Shown here: positions 1 through 9,439 of the stretch, piece by piece
How the letters are laid out: the number at the start of each line of letters is the position of its first letter
Numbering within the stretch: position 1 is the stretch's first letter
From: Ilyobacter_A sp963668015
GTDB lineage: Bacteria > Fusobacteriota > Fusobacteriia > Fusobacteriales > Fusobacteriaceae
Length of the DNA: 64,000 nucleotides
Assembly (NCBI GenBank): GCA_963668015.2
Contig: CAXXCR010000009.1
Location: 1-64,000 of the forward strand
Direction of reading: 5' to 3'
The notes under the pieces: generated by a model
Told to the model about the DNA's origin: nothing
Databases searched by the model: none
What the model saw: only the letters and a program-made list of their open reading frames with translations
Program-made: the position numbers and the translations under genes

Positions 1-1266
1 ATCCTCATTTTGAAACCCTTTTTTGACATCTTCCAATATCTTAACCGGGTCCTCTGTCCTGGGGTTGTCGGAAGTGGCTATTACAAAATCACTACCCTCT
101 TCAGCTGCCCTTGCCATTTTAGGCCTTTTGCTGCTGTCCCTGTCTCCCCCTGCTCCAAAAACTGTTATTATTCTATTCTTTTTTATCTCGTTTAGCGCCT
201 CTAAAATATTTTTAAGGCCGTCATCCGTGTGTGCAAAGTCCACCACAACCATAAAATCCTGCCCGGAATCTATAGTCTCAAACCTCCCGGGAACCGTATC
301 TATACTTTCCAAGCTTGAAACTATCTCTTCAGGTGCGAATCCAAGCTCCAAGGCTACACCAACGGCACCCATTATATTATATATGTTAAATTTCCCCATT
401 AACCTGGTCTCCACAGTATATTCCATACCGCCTAACTCCAGTCTTATCACGGTACTGTGGTTTGTGTACTCCACAACCTTCCCACTTATATCGGCTCTCA
501 CATCCATGGAGTAGGATATCCCGGAAAATTCCTCCGCAAGCCTCTTCCCGTAATCATCATCCAGATTGAAAACCCCTCCTCTTGGGTCCCCCAACCTCGA
601 AAAAAGCTTTCTCTTAGCCAAAAAGTAGTCCTCCATGGTCTTGTGGTAGTCCAGGTGGTCTTGGCTGAGATTTGTAAATACTGCCGTATCAAAGTGCAGC
701 ATATCCACTCTACCCATCTCAAGGGCATGTGAGCTTACCTCCATCACCAGGTACTTGATACCCCTGTCCACAGCCTTCCTGCATATTTTTACCACATCAA
801 GAGACTCGGGCGTGGTATTCGGTGCAGGCAATACCTCATCTCCTATTTTATACTCAACTGTTCCTATTCTGGCAACTTCACCTATTATGCCCTCTATTAT
901 ATAGGTGCTTGTTGTCTTACCGTTTGTACCGGTAACCCCTATTACCTTAAGGTCTTCCTGCGGCCAACCGTAAAAGTTTGAAGCTATGGTCCCCAGGTGC
1001 TGCCTCAGATTTTCCACCAGTACATAGGTAACATCGCTGTCCTCTATCTCCACTCTTTTGGACACAATCACAAGCTTAGCCCCTTTTTCAAGGGCGCTTT
1101 TTATATAGTCATGCCCGTCTGCCATAGCTCCCTCCAATGCCGCGAAAATATATCCGTCACCAATTTTTCTGGAATCATACTCCATCCCAGAAAATTCACA
1201 CTGTTCGCCCAGGTTAAGCACTTCATACTTGCATCCGCTAAATATACTTTCAATCGACTTATCCAT
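1..1266 (-). CDS. murE: MurE, UDP-N-acetylmuramoyl-tripeptide synthetase (3' end outside window)
   Basis: Cytoplasmic ATP-dependent Mur ligase that adds the third stem-peptide residue to UDP-MurNAc-L-Ala-D-Glu. An open reading frame runs from an ATG at 1266, 4 nt after a GGGAGGG ribosome site, off the left edge, so about 422 residues are visible of roughly 485. The ATP loop GVTGTNGKTT lies at about residues 110-119, and the DNPR motif that marks diaminopimelate-type MurE enzymes lies near the left edge (TSDNPRTEDP). Fusobacteria may use lanthionine in place of diaminopimelate, so the substrate is not certain. No neighbour in the window is clearly cotranscribed; the C-terminal end is missing only because of the window. 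Confidence 0.95.
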   Translation of the reverse strand, partial: MDKSIESIFSGCKYEVLNLGEQCEFSGMEYDSRKIGDGYIFAALEGAMADGHDYIKSALEKGAKLVIVSKRVEIEDSDVTYVLVENLRQHLGTIASNFYGWPQEDLKVIGVTGTNGKTTSTYIIEGIIGEVARIGTVEYKIGDEVLPAPNTTPESLDVVKICRKAVDRGIKYLVMEVSSHALEMGRVDMLHFDTAVFTNLSQDHLDYHKTMEDYFLAKRKLFSRLGDPRGGVFNLDDDYGKRLAEEFSGISYSMDVRADISGKVVEYTNHSTVIRLELGGMEYTVETRLMGKFNIYNIMGAVGVALELGFAPEEIVSSLESIDTVPGRFETIDSGQDFMVVVDFAHTDDGLKNILEALNEIKKNRIITVFGAGGDRDSSKRPKMARAAEEGSDFVIATSDNPRTEDPVKILEDVKKGFQNED

Positions 1267-1344
1267 ATGTCCCTCCCAGCAGTTTACTATTAATCATGTT
1301 AACATATTTTATGTCCGTTTTCAATTAGTACGAAGTTTATAATT

Positions 1345-1378
1345 CAAAAACAAAAAAGGTCACTTAAACAGACCTTTT
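1345..1378 (-). terminator. Rho-independent terminator of the TauE gene
   Basis: An AAAAGGTC/GACCTTTT stem with a 9-nt loop is followed on the minus strand by a T-rich run. It lies about 90 nt past the stop of the TauE gene at 1470 and upstream of murE. Confidence 0.7.
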
Positions 1379-1469
1379 CAAAATTTTATACCAAATAATC
1401 GTATTTAACTGGTATTACAAAAATATTTCATAGTCTCAAATAAAAAATATAATTGCAAACACTTTCAAA

Positions 1470-2207
1470 CTAAAATATATTTTTTACAGCAATTAGAACG
1501 CAGAAAACAGAAAAAACCGGTTTTACGAGCCTTGCCCCTTTTTCACTTGCATATGAGCTGCCCAGCCTGCTTCCAACAACCCTGAAAATTGTTATAAATA
1601 TCGCATACCTGTAGTCTATCAGGCCGTTTACGGCGTAAAAAACAGCCGAAGTCAAACCCATGATAAAGAGCAGGGGCTTTACGGTGGCCACCGCTTCAAG
1701 AAAATCAAACTTGAATACATATACCAGGGCAAGTGAGAAAAAGCTACCTGCAGCCAGGCCAAAAAAACCTGTGTAAACCCCTATAATAAATGTAACAAGC
1801 ATTCCGAGCAGGATGTTTTTTTTGTTGAATCCCTGAAACCTGCTTTCCATACCCGTCTTTTTCGAAAAGCTTGAGTGCACAACCAGGGCTATTAGTATAA
1901 CAGGGATAAGCCTCTCCAGTACAGACGAATCCACCATTGATAAAAATTTAGATCCGATAAAGGTTCCCACAAGTGCCGGAGCCATAGAATATTTTAAAAA
2001 TTTTCTATTTATTTTACCCCTTTTATTATAATTGTACGTGCTGGTTGCGTTATCCATTAAAGCACTCAGCCTGTTCGTACCTATCACCATCTTTATCGGC
2101 GTGTCAAAAAGCATCAGCAGGGTTACTATTAAAATGCCACCACCGCCTGCTATGGCCGTAACAGCCCCTGCAATCAGAGCGCCAACAGCTAAAATTATAT
2201 ACAGCAT
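1470..2207 (-). CDS. TauE/SafE-family membrane permease
   Basis: Integral inner-membrane protein of the TauE/SafE (COG0730) family, which exports sulfite, sulfonates or other small anions in characterised members. About 245 residues with seven or eight hydrophobic segments and the glycine-rich first helix GALIAGAVTAIAGGGG typical of the family. The reading frame opens seven codons earlier, but GGAGG 8 nt before the ATG at 2207 marks MLYIILAV as the better start. It stands alone between murE and a repeat. Substrate cannot be read from sequence. A second, distant family member is at 38873. Confidence 0.85.
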   Translation of the reverse strand: MLYIILAVGALIAGAVTAIAGGGGILIVTLLMLFDTPIKMVIGTNRLSALMDNATSTYNYNKRGKINRKFLKYSMAPALVGTFIGSKFLSMVDSSVLERLIPVILIALVVHSSFSKKTGMESRFQGFNKKNILLGMLVTFIIGVYTGFFGLAAGSFFSLALVYVFKFDFLEAVATVKPLLFIMGLTSAVFYAVNGLIDYRYAIFITIFRVVGSRLGSSYASEKGARLVKPVFSVFCVLIAVKNIF

Positions 2208-2233
2208 AAGTCCTGCCTCCAAAATCATATATT

Positions 2234-2581
2234 GTTTTAAGTTGCTAACTATTTAAATTAAAACATCGAATTTATCTAAAAGATCTTTTGGCCACAGAGA
2301 TTTAAAACAAGAGCTAAGCAGAGAAAACCATTAAATCAAAATCTTCTTTTGTCACGAATTATACTAATCTCACTAATCATTAAAAACATATGAATTAAAG
2401 GTTTCTACGTCATTCTCTGTGAAACTCAATCTCTTCCTCCGTGCAACTCTGTGACCAAAATTTTGAATTTATTATTCTAATTTGTGTCCATTCGTGCGAT
2501 TCGTGACCCAAAAAGGCTTTTATGTCCTTACAAGAAATTCAGTAATTTATACCGATGAGTTTAAGCAGCAACTTGAGTTAT
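2234..2581. repeat. Dispersed repeat family A, copy 1
   Basis: About 350 bp without a credible gene. It carries the family A signature: CACAGAG boxes on the left, CTCTGTG boxes on the right, forming a long imperfect palindrome, then an ATTCGTGCGATTCGTGAC block. The ends are an imperfect inverted repeat (TTTAAGTTGCTAA on the left, AGCAGCAACTTGAGTTA on the right). Other copies lie near 9.1, 20.0, 42.1 and 61.5 kb. The right end touches the 3' end of the thioesterase gene. Confidence 0.8.
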
Positions 2582-2582
2582 A

Positions 2583-2993
2583 TTATTTATCTTCTAAAAC
2601 TATGTTATTTTCCAGTATCTCCTTCAATGCAGCCGGGATTTTTGCAAGCTTTTTCCTCTGGTAGTCAAAAGCCCCCAAAGTAACATTTCCTGTGAGCACA
2701 GTCGCTCCGCTTTCATTGACAACCTCATGAGCCAATACAAAATAACTGCCCCTTATCTCGACCGGATAGATTTTTACCTCAAGCACCTCTCCCAGAGAAA
2801 CTTCTTTCAGATACTCAACGTTGGCCCTCCTCTGGATTAAACCCTTGTTTTCTCCTATGTTCAACTCCGACAAACCTAAAGCTTTCAGCCACCCTATCCT
2901 AGTCTGCTGAAACACCACAAGGGCCCTCTCGTTGCCCATGTGTCCTCCATAATTTATATCCGATATTCTAACTTCATATTTGCTTGTAAACAT
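2583..2993 (-). CDS. Acyl-CoA thioesterase, hotdog fold (4HBT/YbgC-like)
   Basis: Predicted to hydrolyse short or medium acyl-CoA thioesters in the cytoplasm. The 136 residues match the size of single hotdog-domain thioesterases, and the N-terminal motif VRISDINYGGHMGNE contains the aspartate and the D-x-N-x-x-G-H pattern of the 4HBT active site. ATG at 2993 follows a GGGGG ribosome site at good spacing. It is a single gene whose 3' end abuts family A copy 1. The natural substrate cannot be predicted. Confidence 0.85.
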   Translation of the reverse strand: MFTSKYEVRISDINYGGHMGNERALVVFQQTRIGWLKALGLSELNIGENKGLIQRRANVEYLKEVSLGEVLEVKIYPVEIRGSYFVLAHEVVNESGATVLTGNVTLGAFDYQRKKLAKIPAALKEILENNIVLEDK

Positions 2994-3193
2994 ATTTCCC
3001 CCTTAATGTTTCGATTTATAATTTATGATTTTATTTTAAGAACTGTTCAGTGATTCAAGTTATAAAATATTTCTATATTTTACCAGTTATTCACAGCTTT
3101 ATCAATACAAAATACCTGCCTATGCACACAAAACTAGGTAATCCGATTATTTTATGTTATGATATAATGAATAATCTGAAAAGGAGAATACTT

Positions 3194-3395
3194 ATGGACG
3201 GCAGAAACAGAGGCGATATAAAACCAGGAATAGAGGTATCCATCGTGCTTAAAAAGGACCAAAGAAGCGGAAACCTGACCTACGGGAAGGTAAAGGATAT
3301 CCTCACAAACAGCAAATTCCACCCACACGGGATAAAGGGTAAGACTTACAGACGGCCAGGTGGGAAGGGTCAAAGAGATAATAAGAAAAGGCTAA
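3194..3395 (+). pseudogene. ywbE: YwbE-family small protein, broken by one extra base
   Basis: YwbE (DUF2196) proteins are small conserved proteins of about 65 residues with unknown function. ATG at 3194 follows AAAGGAG, with a TATAAT -10 box at 3163-3168. The frame encodes the family start MDGRNRGDIKPGIEV and VKDILTNS, then loses register at GGG 3337-3339. Removing one G restores HPHGIKVRLTDGQVGRVKEI and a stop at 3393-3395, giving 66 residues of the expected family length. A strong terminator follows, so this is a real transcription unit. The frameshift may be a true mutation or a homopolymer read error. Confidence 0.8.
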
Positions 3396-3424
3396 GCATA
3401 CCTACGTATACTCAGCCTTTTTTA
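3386..3424 (+). terminator. Terminator of ywbE
   Basis: AAAGGCT and AGCCTTT pair around a loop that itself contains an ATAC/GTAT stem; six T follow. It overlaps the last codons of the repaired ywbE frame. It also sits before the convergent YehS gene end. Confidence 0.75.
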
Positions 3425-3466
3425 TTTAAATATAAATATCAGTGCACAAGTCTTTCTGCCTTATGT

Positions 3467-3934
3467 TTAATCTACGTCCCTATAGCATATAGTAAGACCT
3501 TTTAAAAAGTTCCTCATATATTTGTCGCCGCACTCCTTATAGTTATTATGCTCTTTATTTCTAAAAAGTGCAGACAGTTCCGAGTTTGAAATCTCGAGGC
3601 CGGCCAATCTGAAAATTTTAAGCATATCGTCACTCCTGAAGCCCAGGGCTATCTGCATTTTTTTCAATATCATATTATTTGTCATCTTTTTATCGGGCTT
3701 TCTTTCCTTGCCGTTTTCCATCTTTCCTCTTTTATAAGTTATAAATCCGTCCAAAAACAGCCCCAGTATACGGTCATTGCACTTGACCTGCCCCTCTTCT
3801 CCGTCTTTTTTAAGAAAGTTTTTTACCCCGTCACGGTCTATTTCATATCCAGACAGCCTGAAAGCCTCCACCATTTCCGTGTCCTTGATATCCAGTGCGT
3901 ACCTGAATCTTCTCAATATATCATTATTATTCAT
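3467..3934 (-). CDS. yehS: YehS family protein (DUF1456)
   Basis: Conserved protein of unknown function made of two DUF1456 repeats, visible as NNNDILRRFRYALDIKD near the start and NNMILKKMQIALGF about 90 residues later, each followed by a leucine-rich helix. About 155 residues, as usual for the family. The open frame extends 14 codons upstream, but AGGAGGG before the ATG at 3934 and the family-typical MNNNDIL start decide for 3934. It is convergent with ywbE. No function should be assigned beyond the family name. Confidence 0.85.
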   Translation of the reverse strand: MNNNDILRRFRYALDIKDTEMVEAFRLSGYEIDRDGVKNFLKKDGEEGQVKCNDRILGLFLDGFITYKRGKMENGKERKPDKKMTNNMILKKMQIALGFRSDDMLKIFRLAGLEISNSELSALFRNKEHNNYKECGDKYMRNFLKGLTICYRDVD

Positions 3935-4252
3935 TTTTCCCTCCTGTAATTTACATTTTTCATCCCGAAAACACAATATTAAAAGGCTAAGCTACATTTC
4001 TCAGCCGGCATTTTACCCAAACATGTGAAATGTTGAAATTTTCTATATTTTTCATTATAAATTTTCTACTCTATAATTGTATCATCTTTTCCCATAAGTG
4101 TCCACGTATGCTTTTGACACTTATCCATTCTCTTTGTCGCTTTATGAACTTTAGCCTTTAGAGGTCCACTTGTGTATTTTTGCCTAAATTGATACAATAT
4201 TATAGATAAAATAAAAACTTAAATCAAAATATAAAAAGGGATGATTATAAAA
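3935..4252. other. Intergenic region with possible promoter and hairpin
   Basis: No gene. On the plus strand TTGAAA at 4033-4038 and TATAAA at 4056-4061 are 17 bp apart and could start the PBP transcript. A 9-bp stem, ATAAGTGTC with GACACTTAT, lies at 4094-4124 in what would be its leader. Neither can be proven by reading alone. Confidence 0.3.
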
Positions 4253-6314
4253 ATGAGTTTCAAATATGAATTTTTTTATTTTTTAAGACAGCTCAGGAAG
4301 TATATATTAGTCGCTGCAGCTGTGCTGTTTATCGCTCTTGCAGTTCTTACGGCTGTCACCTATGTCAGCGTAAAAGACCGGGTAACATCGTACACCTTGT
4401 TTGAACCTATTGAGATCTACGACAGGAACGAAGAAATCGCTGACTACCTGTCAAAGCAGAAGGGGGAAAACGTTGACATCGAGGATATCCCTCTGCACCT
4501 GCAAAATGCCTTTATCGCAGTTGAGGATAAGAGGTTTTACTCCCACCACGGTATAGACCTTTTGAGGGTAGGAAAGGCTTTTATGGTCAATTTATCCAAA
4601 GGCAGGATATCCCAGGGAGGAAGCACCATATCACAACAGCTGGCAAAAAACGCATTTCTTTCCCACGAGCGTACCCTGAGCAGAAAGTTTAAGGAAGCCG
4701 TCATTACCCTGGAGATTGAAAGAGTTTATTCCAAAAAAGAGATCTTGGAAAAATACCTAAACGAAATTTACTTCGGTTCAGGGTCCTACGGTGTCAGGGA
4801 GGCTGCTAGAGATATTTTCGGCAAGAAGGTCTCCGAGATAAATCTTGCCGAAGCTACCATGTTGGCAGGGATACCCAACAGACCCAGCACCTACAACCCC
4901 AGAAAAAATTTAAAAAAATCCCTGGAAAGGGGAAGGCTGATATTAAGGCTCATGCTAAAACAGGGATACATAACCGAAGATGAGTTACAATGCCGCAGTG
5001 CAGCACAAGTTCGTAGAAGAGGAAGAACTGCCAAGGTTTTTTATCCAAAAAAAAGACACCTCCATTATCGTAAAAAGCGGCAGAAAAAAGAGGCAGTCCA
5101 AAAAGGCTCCAGACTTTGTGGATGCCGTGGAGACCAGACTGCTTGATTTCATCGACATCAACACGTTCTCAAAAGGCGGGTTAAAGGTTTATACTAGCTT
5201 GGACCCAGACATACAGGGAGCTGCCAAAGAGAGCTTCGAGTCCTACCAGTACTTCAAAAGAGATTTAAAATTGCAGGGTGCCCTGATAACTTTGGACGCT
5301 GAGAACGGTGAGGTACTCAGTATTATAGGTGGAAAAGAATACCATTCGGGCAACTTTAACAGGGCAATAGATGCAAAAAAACAGGTGGGATCCACTTTTA
5401 AGCCGTTTGTCTATTATACTGCCCTAGAAAGCGGCTACACAATGAATCAAATGATAGACGCCTCCACGACTGCTTACGGCGACTGGACCCCCAGAAACTA
5501 CGGAAACAGCTCCTTTGGAAATATGACACTTATACAATCCCTGGAAAAATCCGTAAACACCGCAGCTGTAAGGCTTCTAAAAGACGTTGGCATAAATAAG
5601 GTGGTGGAAAATTTCAAAAAAACCGGAGCAGATATTCCTGTGGAAGAAAACCTTACCCTGGCATTGGGATCAATGAGCACCAGCCCTCTTGAGCTGGCTG
5701 CATCCTATATACCATTTGCAAATGGCGGATACTCTTTCAGGCCATCTTTCATCAGGAGGATAGAAGATTCACAGGGTAACATACTTTATGAGAGGGAAGA
5801 GGTCCAAGGTGTAGAAGCTTATGACACCATAAACACATCTCTTATGACATATATGCTGCAACAAGTTGTTGAAAATGGTTCCGGAAAAGGATCTAAACTA
5901 TATTCCAGACTAGGTTTACCTGTGGATCAAGCAGGGAAAACAGGGACATCAAATGATTTTAGATCGGCTTGGTATGCAGGATTCACGCCTGAATATGTGA
6001 GTATAGTATATATCGGCTACGATGATAACTCTTCTATGCCAAACGGATCTTCCGGCGGGAGAATGGCCGCCCCCCTTTGGAAAAACTACTATCAGAAAAT
6101 GATAAACAAAGGGATATACACACCAGGGTCATTTGAATTCATAGACGAAAATATCAAAAACGGTGAACTGGTGGCAAGAAATATAGATATCCGAAGCGGA
6201 GAGGTCCAAAGGGTAGCTAAAAACTTCAGGAGAAAAGTCCTCTTCAAAAAAGACCAGGCTCCTGATACGCCTACAAGAAAATTCTTTAAAAAGATATTCA
6301 GGTCATTTTTTTAG
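4253..6314 (+). pseudogene. mrcA: Class A penicillin-binding protein 1A, frameshifted
   Basis: Bifunctional peptidoglycan synthase anchored in the inner membrane. After one N-terminal membrane segment the GT51 transglycosylase domain shows EDKRFYSHHGID, GGSTISQQLAKN and the KYLNEIYFG block; the transpeptidase domain shows the SxxK serine in GSTFKPF, the SVN motif and KTGTS. The frame breaks between the two domains: with one T of TT 4985-4986 removed, translation runs ITEDEYNAAVQHKFVEEEE and continues to 6314. All catalytic motifs survive, so the gene is either newly inactivated or intact with a read error. ATG 4253 is preferred over 4241, whose ribosome site would be too close. Confidence 0.85.
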
Positions 6315-6336
6315 AAAATAAAACATATATAATATA

Positions 6337-6366
6337 AAAGCAGACAGCCAAGACTGTCTGCTTTTT
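6337..6366 (+). terminator. Terminator of the PBP gene
   Basis: GCAGACAG and CTGTCTGC form an 8-bp GC-rich stem over a short loop, followed by five T. It lies 23 nt after the PBP stop codon. Confidence 0.85.
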
Positions 6367-6380
6367 ATGTAAGCTGAATT

Positions 6381-6504
6381 TTAGTTGTAGCTTACAATAT
6401 CTGAAAGCAGATGTACCACAACTTCATCTTTGCTAAAGAAGCAGGCTTTAAGAACCTTTTTAAAAAGTGACTCAATTTGTCTAGATGCTTTTTCCACAGG
6501 TATA
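6381..6504 (-). pseudogene. C-terminal fragment of an unknown protein, cut by repeat B1
   Basis: On the minus strand about 41 codons ending at 6381 read like coding sequence (VEKASRQIESLFKKVLKACF, then a hydrophobic end VVVHLLSDIVSYN). Upstream the frame runs straight into the terminal part of repeat B copy 1, so the 5' part of the gene is missing. I do not recognise the family. No start codon or ribosome site remains outside the repeat, so expression is unlikely. Confidence 0.4.
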
Positions 6505-7012
6505 CTACAAATTACTGAATTGCTGTACTTTCTTTGCTTGTCCAAAGAAAGTACCAAAGAAACGACACCCATAAAAAATTACTAAAACCACTTCTGAACT
6601 AACTTTCTATTGAAATATCGTCGATAAATCTCTTTATTTCAATGAAAGTGGATTTCAGAAGATGATTTATTAACGCAATTTTTTAAACGGGTTTAAGTTC
6701 AAATGCTTTGCACGTTATTATTTCTAGGTTTTTTGGCCATTGAAATAATCAGCGTTAAGAAAGATCGAGAAAAAATCTTTAGAAAAATTTTAGTGTCCGA
6801 AGGCGTGATTTTAGTCAAGTTTGGCCATAAATCAAAGAACGAAGTGATTATGATTTATGAGCCCTCAGAAAATTATTTTCTGAGTTTTACCCATATTTTC
6901 GAGAGCTTTTAGCTGATTTTTCACAGGCCTTGATTTTTGGTTACTTTTTATCAAGAAAAAGTAACAGGTTTCAATAAATTCAATATTTTATAGCAAGTCG
7001 CAACTTAGGTTA
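6505..7012. repeat. Dispersed repeat family B, copy 1
   Basis: About 510 bp. Diagnostic pieces in order: AATTACTGAATT end, a TACTTTCTTTG/CAAAGAAAGTA hairpin, an ACTTTCTATTGAAATA/TATTTCAATGAAAGT stem, the GCCATTGAAATAATCAGCG block, and the right end AATTCAATATTTTATA...GCAACTTAGGTTA. Other copies are near 16.5, 27.7, 43.9 and 56.0 kb. The left tip is truncated relative to copies 2 and 4. Short frames inside it are not genes. Confidence 0.85.
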
Positions 7013-7041
7013 TTTTAATTTAAATACCTCTATATAAAGTT

Positions 7042-7075
7042 AATGCAGCAACCAGACTGATTCATCCGAGTGCTG
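7042..7075 (-). terminator. Weak hairpin after phnA
   Basis: TGCAGCA and TGCTGCA pair around a long loop just past the phnA stop codon. The T-run after it on the minus strand is poor, so termination is only possible. Confidence 0.3.
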
Positions 7076-7089
7076 CACAAGAAAACTCA

Positions 7090-7434
7090 CTATATTTTTT
7101 TTACAAATTCAGACTTTAACTGCATAGCTCCGATTCCATCAATTTTACAGTTGATGTCGTGGTCACCGTCAGTCAAACGTATATTTTTTACTTTTGTACC
7201 AACTTTTACCACTGACGAGCTCCCTTTTATTTTTAGGTCTTTTATTACAGTTACAGTGTCGCCGTCGCTTAAAACGTTTCCGTTTGAATCTTTTATAACT
7301 TTTTCTTCTTCACTGTTTTCCTTTTCAGATTCTGCAGTCCATTCGTAAGCACACTCCGGACAAACAAAAAGACTTCCATCTTCATAAGTATATTCTGAGT
7401 TACATTTTGGACAATTTGGTATATTCATCATCAC
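7090..7434 (-). CDS. phnA: PhnA/YjdM family zinc-ribbon protein
   Basis: Small conserved protein of the PhnA (YjdM) family; despite the name its role in phosphonate use is not established. 114 residues: an N-terminal zinc ribbon with CPKC and CPEC pairs in the first 35 residues, an acidic linker, then the conserved C-terminal PhnA domain beginning VIKDSNGNVLSDGDTVTVIK. The first codon appears to be GTG at 7434, 8 nt after GGAG, followed directly by two ATG codons. It is a single gene between repeat B1 and the cyclase gene. Confidence 0.85.
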   Translation of the reverse strand: MMMNIPNCPKCNSEYTYEDGSLFVCPECAYEWTAESEKENSEEEKVIKDSNGNVLSDGDTVTVIKDLKIKGSSSVVKVGTKVKNIRLTDGDHDINCKIDGIGAMQLKSEFVKKI

Positions 7435-7586
7435 TACATCTTCTCCTTCTAAGTTTCTTTACTGTAAGATCGTAATAATCTTACAACCTCTCCATTTTAC
7501 ACCAAGTTCCCCCAAAAATCAATTTATTGCAGACAAAACACATCGTGACACTACATATTGCTCGCCTGATTTAGCTGTCTAAATTT

Positions 7587-9038
7587 TCACTTCTTTGTAA
7601 ATTTATGCGTATACATTTTTTTATCCGCCAACTCTACAAACTCGTCTAAACTGTGATGAGGTTCGTACTGCACTATCCCCCAACTTATTTCCAAGCTATA
7701 AGGTTTTTCTTTGCTCTCATTGTATTTATGCATTATTTCTTTTATCCTGGAAAAAAGCCGCTCTACTTCAGACAGTTCCTTTTCACAAAACGCCATAAAA
7801 AACTCATCCCCACCTAGCCTGAAGAGCAAACTTTTCTCGCCTAAAATCTCCTTTAAAATAAAAACAATTTTTTTTATCAACTCATCACCTTCTGAATGAG
7901 AAAACTTATCATTTACTACCTTTAGGTTATCTATATCTATAAAACATCCGGTTACGGCTTTTTTTTCTTTTTTTGCTCTTTTAATTAAAGTTTCTAATTT
8001 TTTTAATCCAGTTTGACGGTTAAATACCCCTGTCATAACGTCGTAAGTTGCCATCTCAAACAACTTCTTGTTCATCGTTTCTATCCTGTGCAAAAAAATA
8101 TTTATTTTATACTTCAATGATGATATCTGATCATTCCCTGTTATTTCCAACCTTCTGCTTAAGTCTTTTTTTTCTATAATTTCTGTCACCGAATTTTCTA
8201 TCTTCCTCAGTCTTGAAAGTATCAACCTTTCCATTCCGTATGAAATTATTAAAACTAATATTATCAGGTTAACCAGAAGGGCCAACCCATATTTTCTAAC
8301 GCTTTCTCTTCCCAAAATAAAAATATCGGCATTTAATTCGTTCTTAAGGACCAAGTTTTTACCGTTAACAGACGGTATATAAAACTTATTATGTACCTTA
8401 TCCTTAGAAATTATCATGTCAAAAACATCTTCTTGTTCAGCCACTATTTCATCAAATTTCAACTGGATACCTAATTTATGACTCATTTTTTTTAATGTTT
8501 CTTTTTTAAACTCATATGCCATAATAAGCTTTCCTATACTTGCTTTTTGTCCTCTTGAGTCTGTTATCGGACTGGAAGCAAAGAGGAAAATTTTATTTTC
8601 GTCCGTTATGTGTATCCCGGAAGTATTATCGTATTTATGAAGCTGCCTCAGTAGATCTTTTGACGGCTCTACTTGTTTTTTATATTTATAATTATAACCC
8701 GTACTATAAATTGGATTCCCGTCTGCATCTAATATATAGATGCTGTCTATTCCCAGAGCCGCAATACTTTCTTCGTTTAAATTTGATCTTATATAATCTT
8801 CATTCTTATTTTTAACAAAATTATAAGTGTCGTCCCACATCCCCCAATCTGTGCCGATTCTTTTAATTACATCAAAAATTCCCTGGAATTCATTTTTAAC
8901 AATTAAATATTTATTCCTGGAACGACCGTATTCAAACTTACTATAATCTTTTTTTACAGTTTCACTTATAAACAAAAATAGTATAAAAAATACCATCAAA
9001 CTGCTAAAAGTGATTGCCCCAATTATTTTTTTCCGCAA
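7587..9038 (-). CDS. Membrane diguanylate cyclase with CHASE4 sensor domain
   Basis: Predicted to make cyclic di-GMP in response to an extracytoplasmic signal. Order: membrane helix, CHASE4-like periplasmic domain (WGMWDDTYNFV), second membrane helix, short HAMP-like linker with an EKKDLSRRLE segment, then GGDEF with the intact motif RLGGDEFF. There is no RxxD inhibitory site five residues before GGDEF, so product feedback is not expected. A TATAAT box lies only a few bases before the upstream ATG at 9068, so the TTG at 9038 after GGGGTGAT is the better start, giving about 483 residues. Confidence 0.85.
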   Translation of the reverse strand: MRKKIIGAITFSSLMVFFILFLFISETVKKDYSKFEYGRSRNKYLIVKNEFQGIFDVIKRIGTDWGMWDDTYNFVKNKNEDYIRSNLNEESIAALGIDSIYILDADGNPIYSTGYNYKYKKQVEPSKDLLRQLHKYDNTSGIHITDENKIFLFASSPITDSRGQKASIGKLIMAYEFKKETLKKMSHKLGIQLKFDEIVAEQEDVFDMIISKDKVHNKFYIPSVNGKNLVLKNELNADIFILGRESVRKYGLALLVNLIILVLIISYGMERLILSRLRKIENSVTEIIEKKDLSRRLEITGNDQISSLKYKINIFLHRIETMNKKLFEMATYDVMTGVFNRQTGLKKLETLIKRAKKEKKAVTGCFIDIDNLKVVNDKFSHSEGDELIKKIVFILKEILGEKSLLFRLGGDEFFMAFCEKELSEVERLFSRIKEIMHKYNESKEKPYSLEISWGIVQYEPHHSLDEFVELADKKMYTHKFTKK

Positions 9039-9072
9039 TCTTATCACCCCGTCCAATTTAGATACCATTAAG

Positions 9073-9100
9073 ATTATATCCTATTTACAAAGATTAACAA
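9073..9100 (-). promoter_or_regulatory. Promoter of the diguanylate cyclase gene
   Basis: On the minus strand TTGTTA and TATAAT are separated by 16 bp, ending 35 nt before the TTG start at 9038. The -35 region lies at the edge of repeat A copy 2. Confidence 0.5.
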
Positions 9101-9385
9101 AATTATGTACAAAGTATTGATTTTATCCAAAATAATTTTTGGACGCAGAGTTTCACAGAGCTTCAAAACAAGAGCCGCACAGAGAGAAGCCTTTAAATCA
9201 AAATCATCTTTTGTCACTAATCTCACTAATCATTTAAAACCTGAAAAACTCAAAGTTTTTTGCAATTCTCTGTGAAACTCACTCTTTTTCTCTGTGCCAC
9301 TCTGTGACCCAAAAAGGTTTTTGTATACTTGCAAAAAATTCAATATTTTCTTTTGAATACAAACAGCAACTTGGATTAAATAAAT
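9095..9385. repeat. Dispersed repeat family A, copy 2
   Basis: Contains GACGCAGAGTTTCACAGAG, the TCACTAATCTCACTAATCAT block and CTCTGTGACCCAAAAAGG, as in copy 1, then the end piece AATTCAATATTTTC...CAGCAACTTGGATTAA. The IS element that follows begins within a few bases of its right end. Confidence 0.75.
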
Positions 9386-9439
9386 AAGCACATTGAATCA
9401 AGTGTACTTAACCCAATAAACCGGACTTTTAAGAATTAA

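Noticed and set aside
2234..2581. Repeat A considered as a CRISPR array
   Set aside because: The internal motifs are inverted, not regularly spaced direct repeats, and there are no cas genes in the window.
3050..3193. Upstream extension of the ywbE frame
   Set aside because: The -10 box at 3163 lies inside it and the ribosome site serves the ATG at 3194.
6703..6912. 69-codon plus-strand frame MLCTLLFLGFLAIEIIS...
   Set aside because: It lies wholly inside repeat B copy 1, has no ribosome site, and the frame is not preserved in the other copies.
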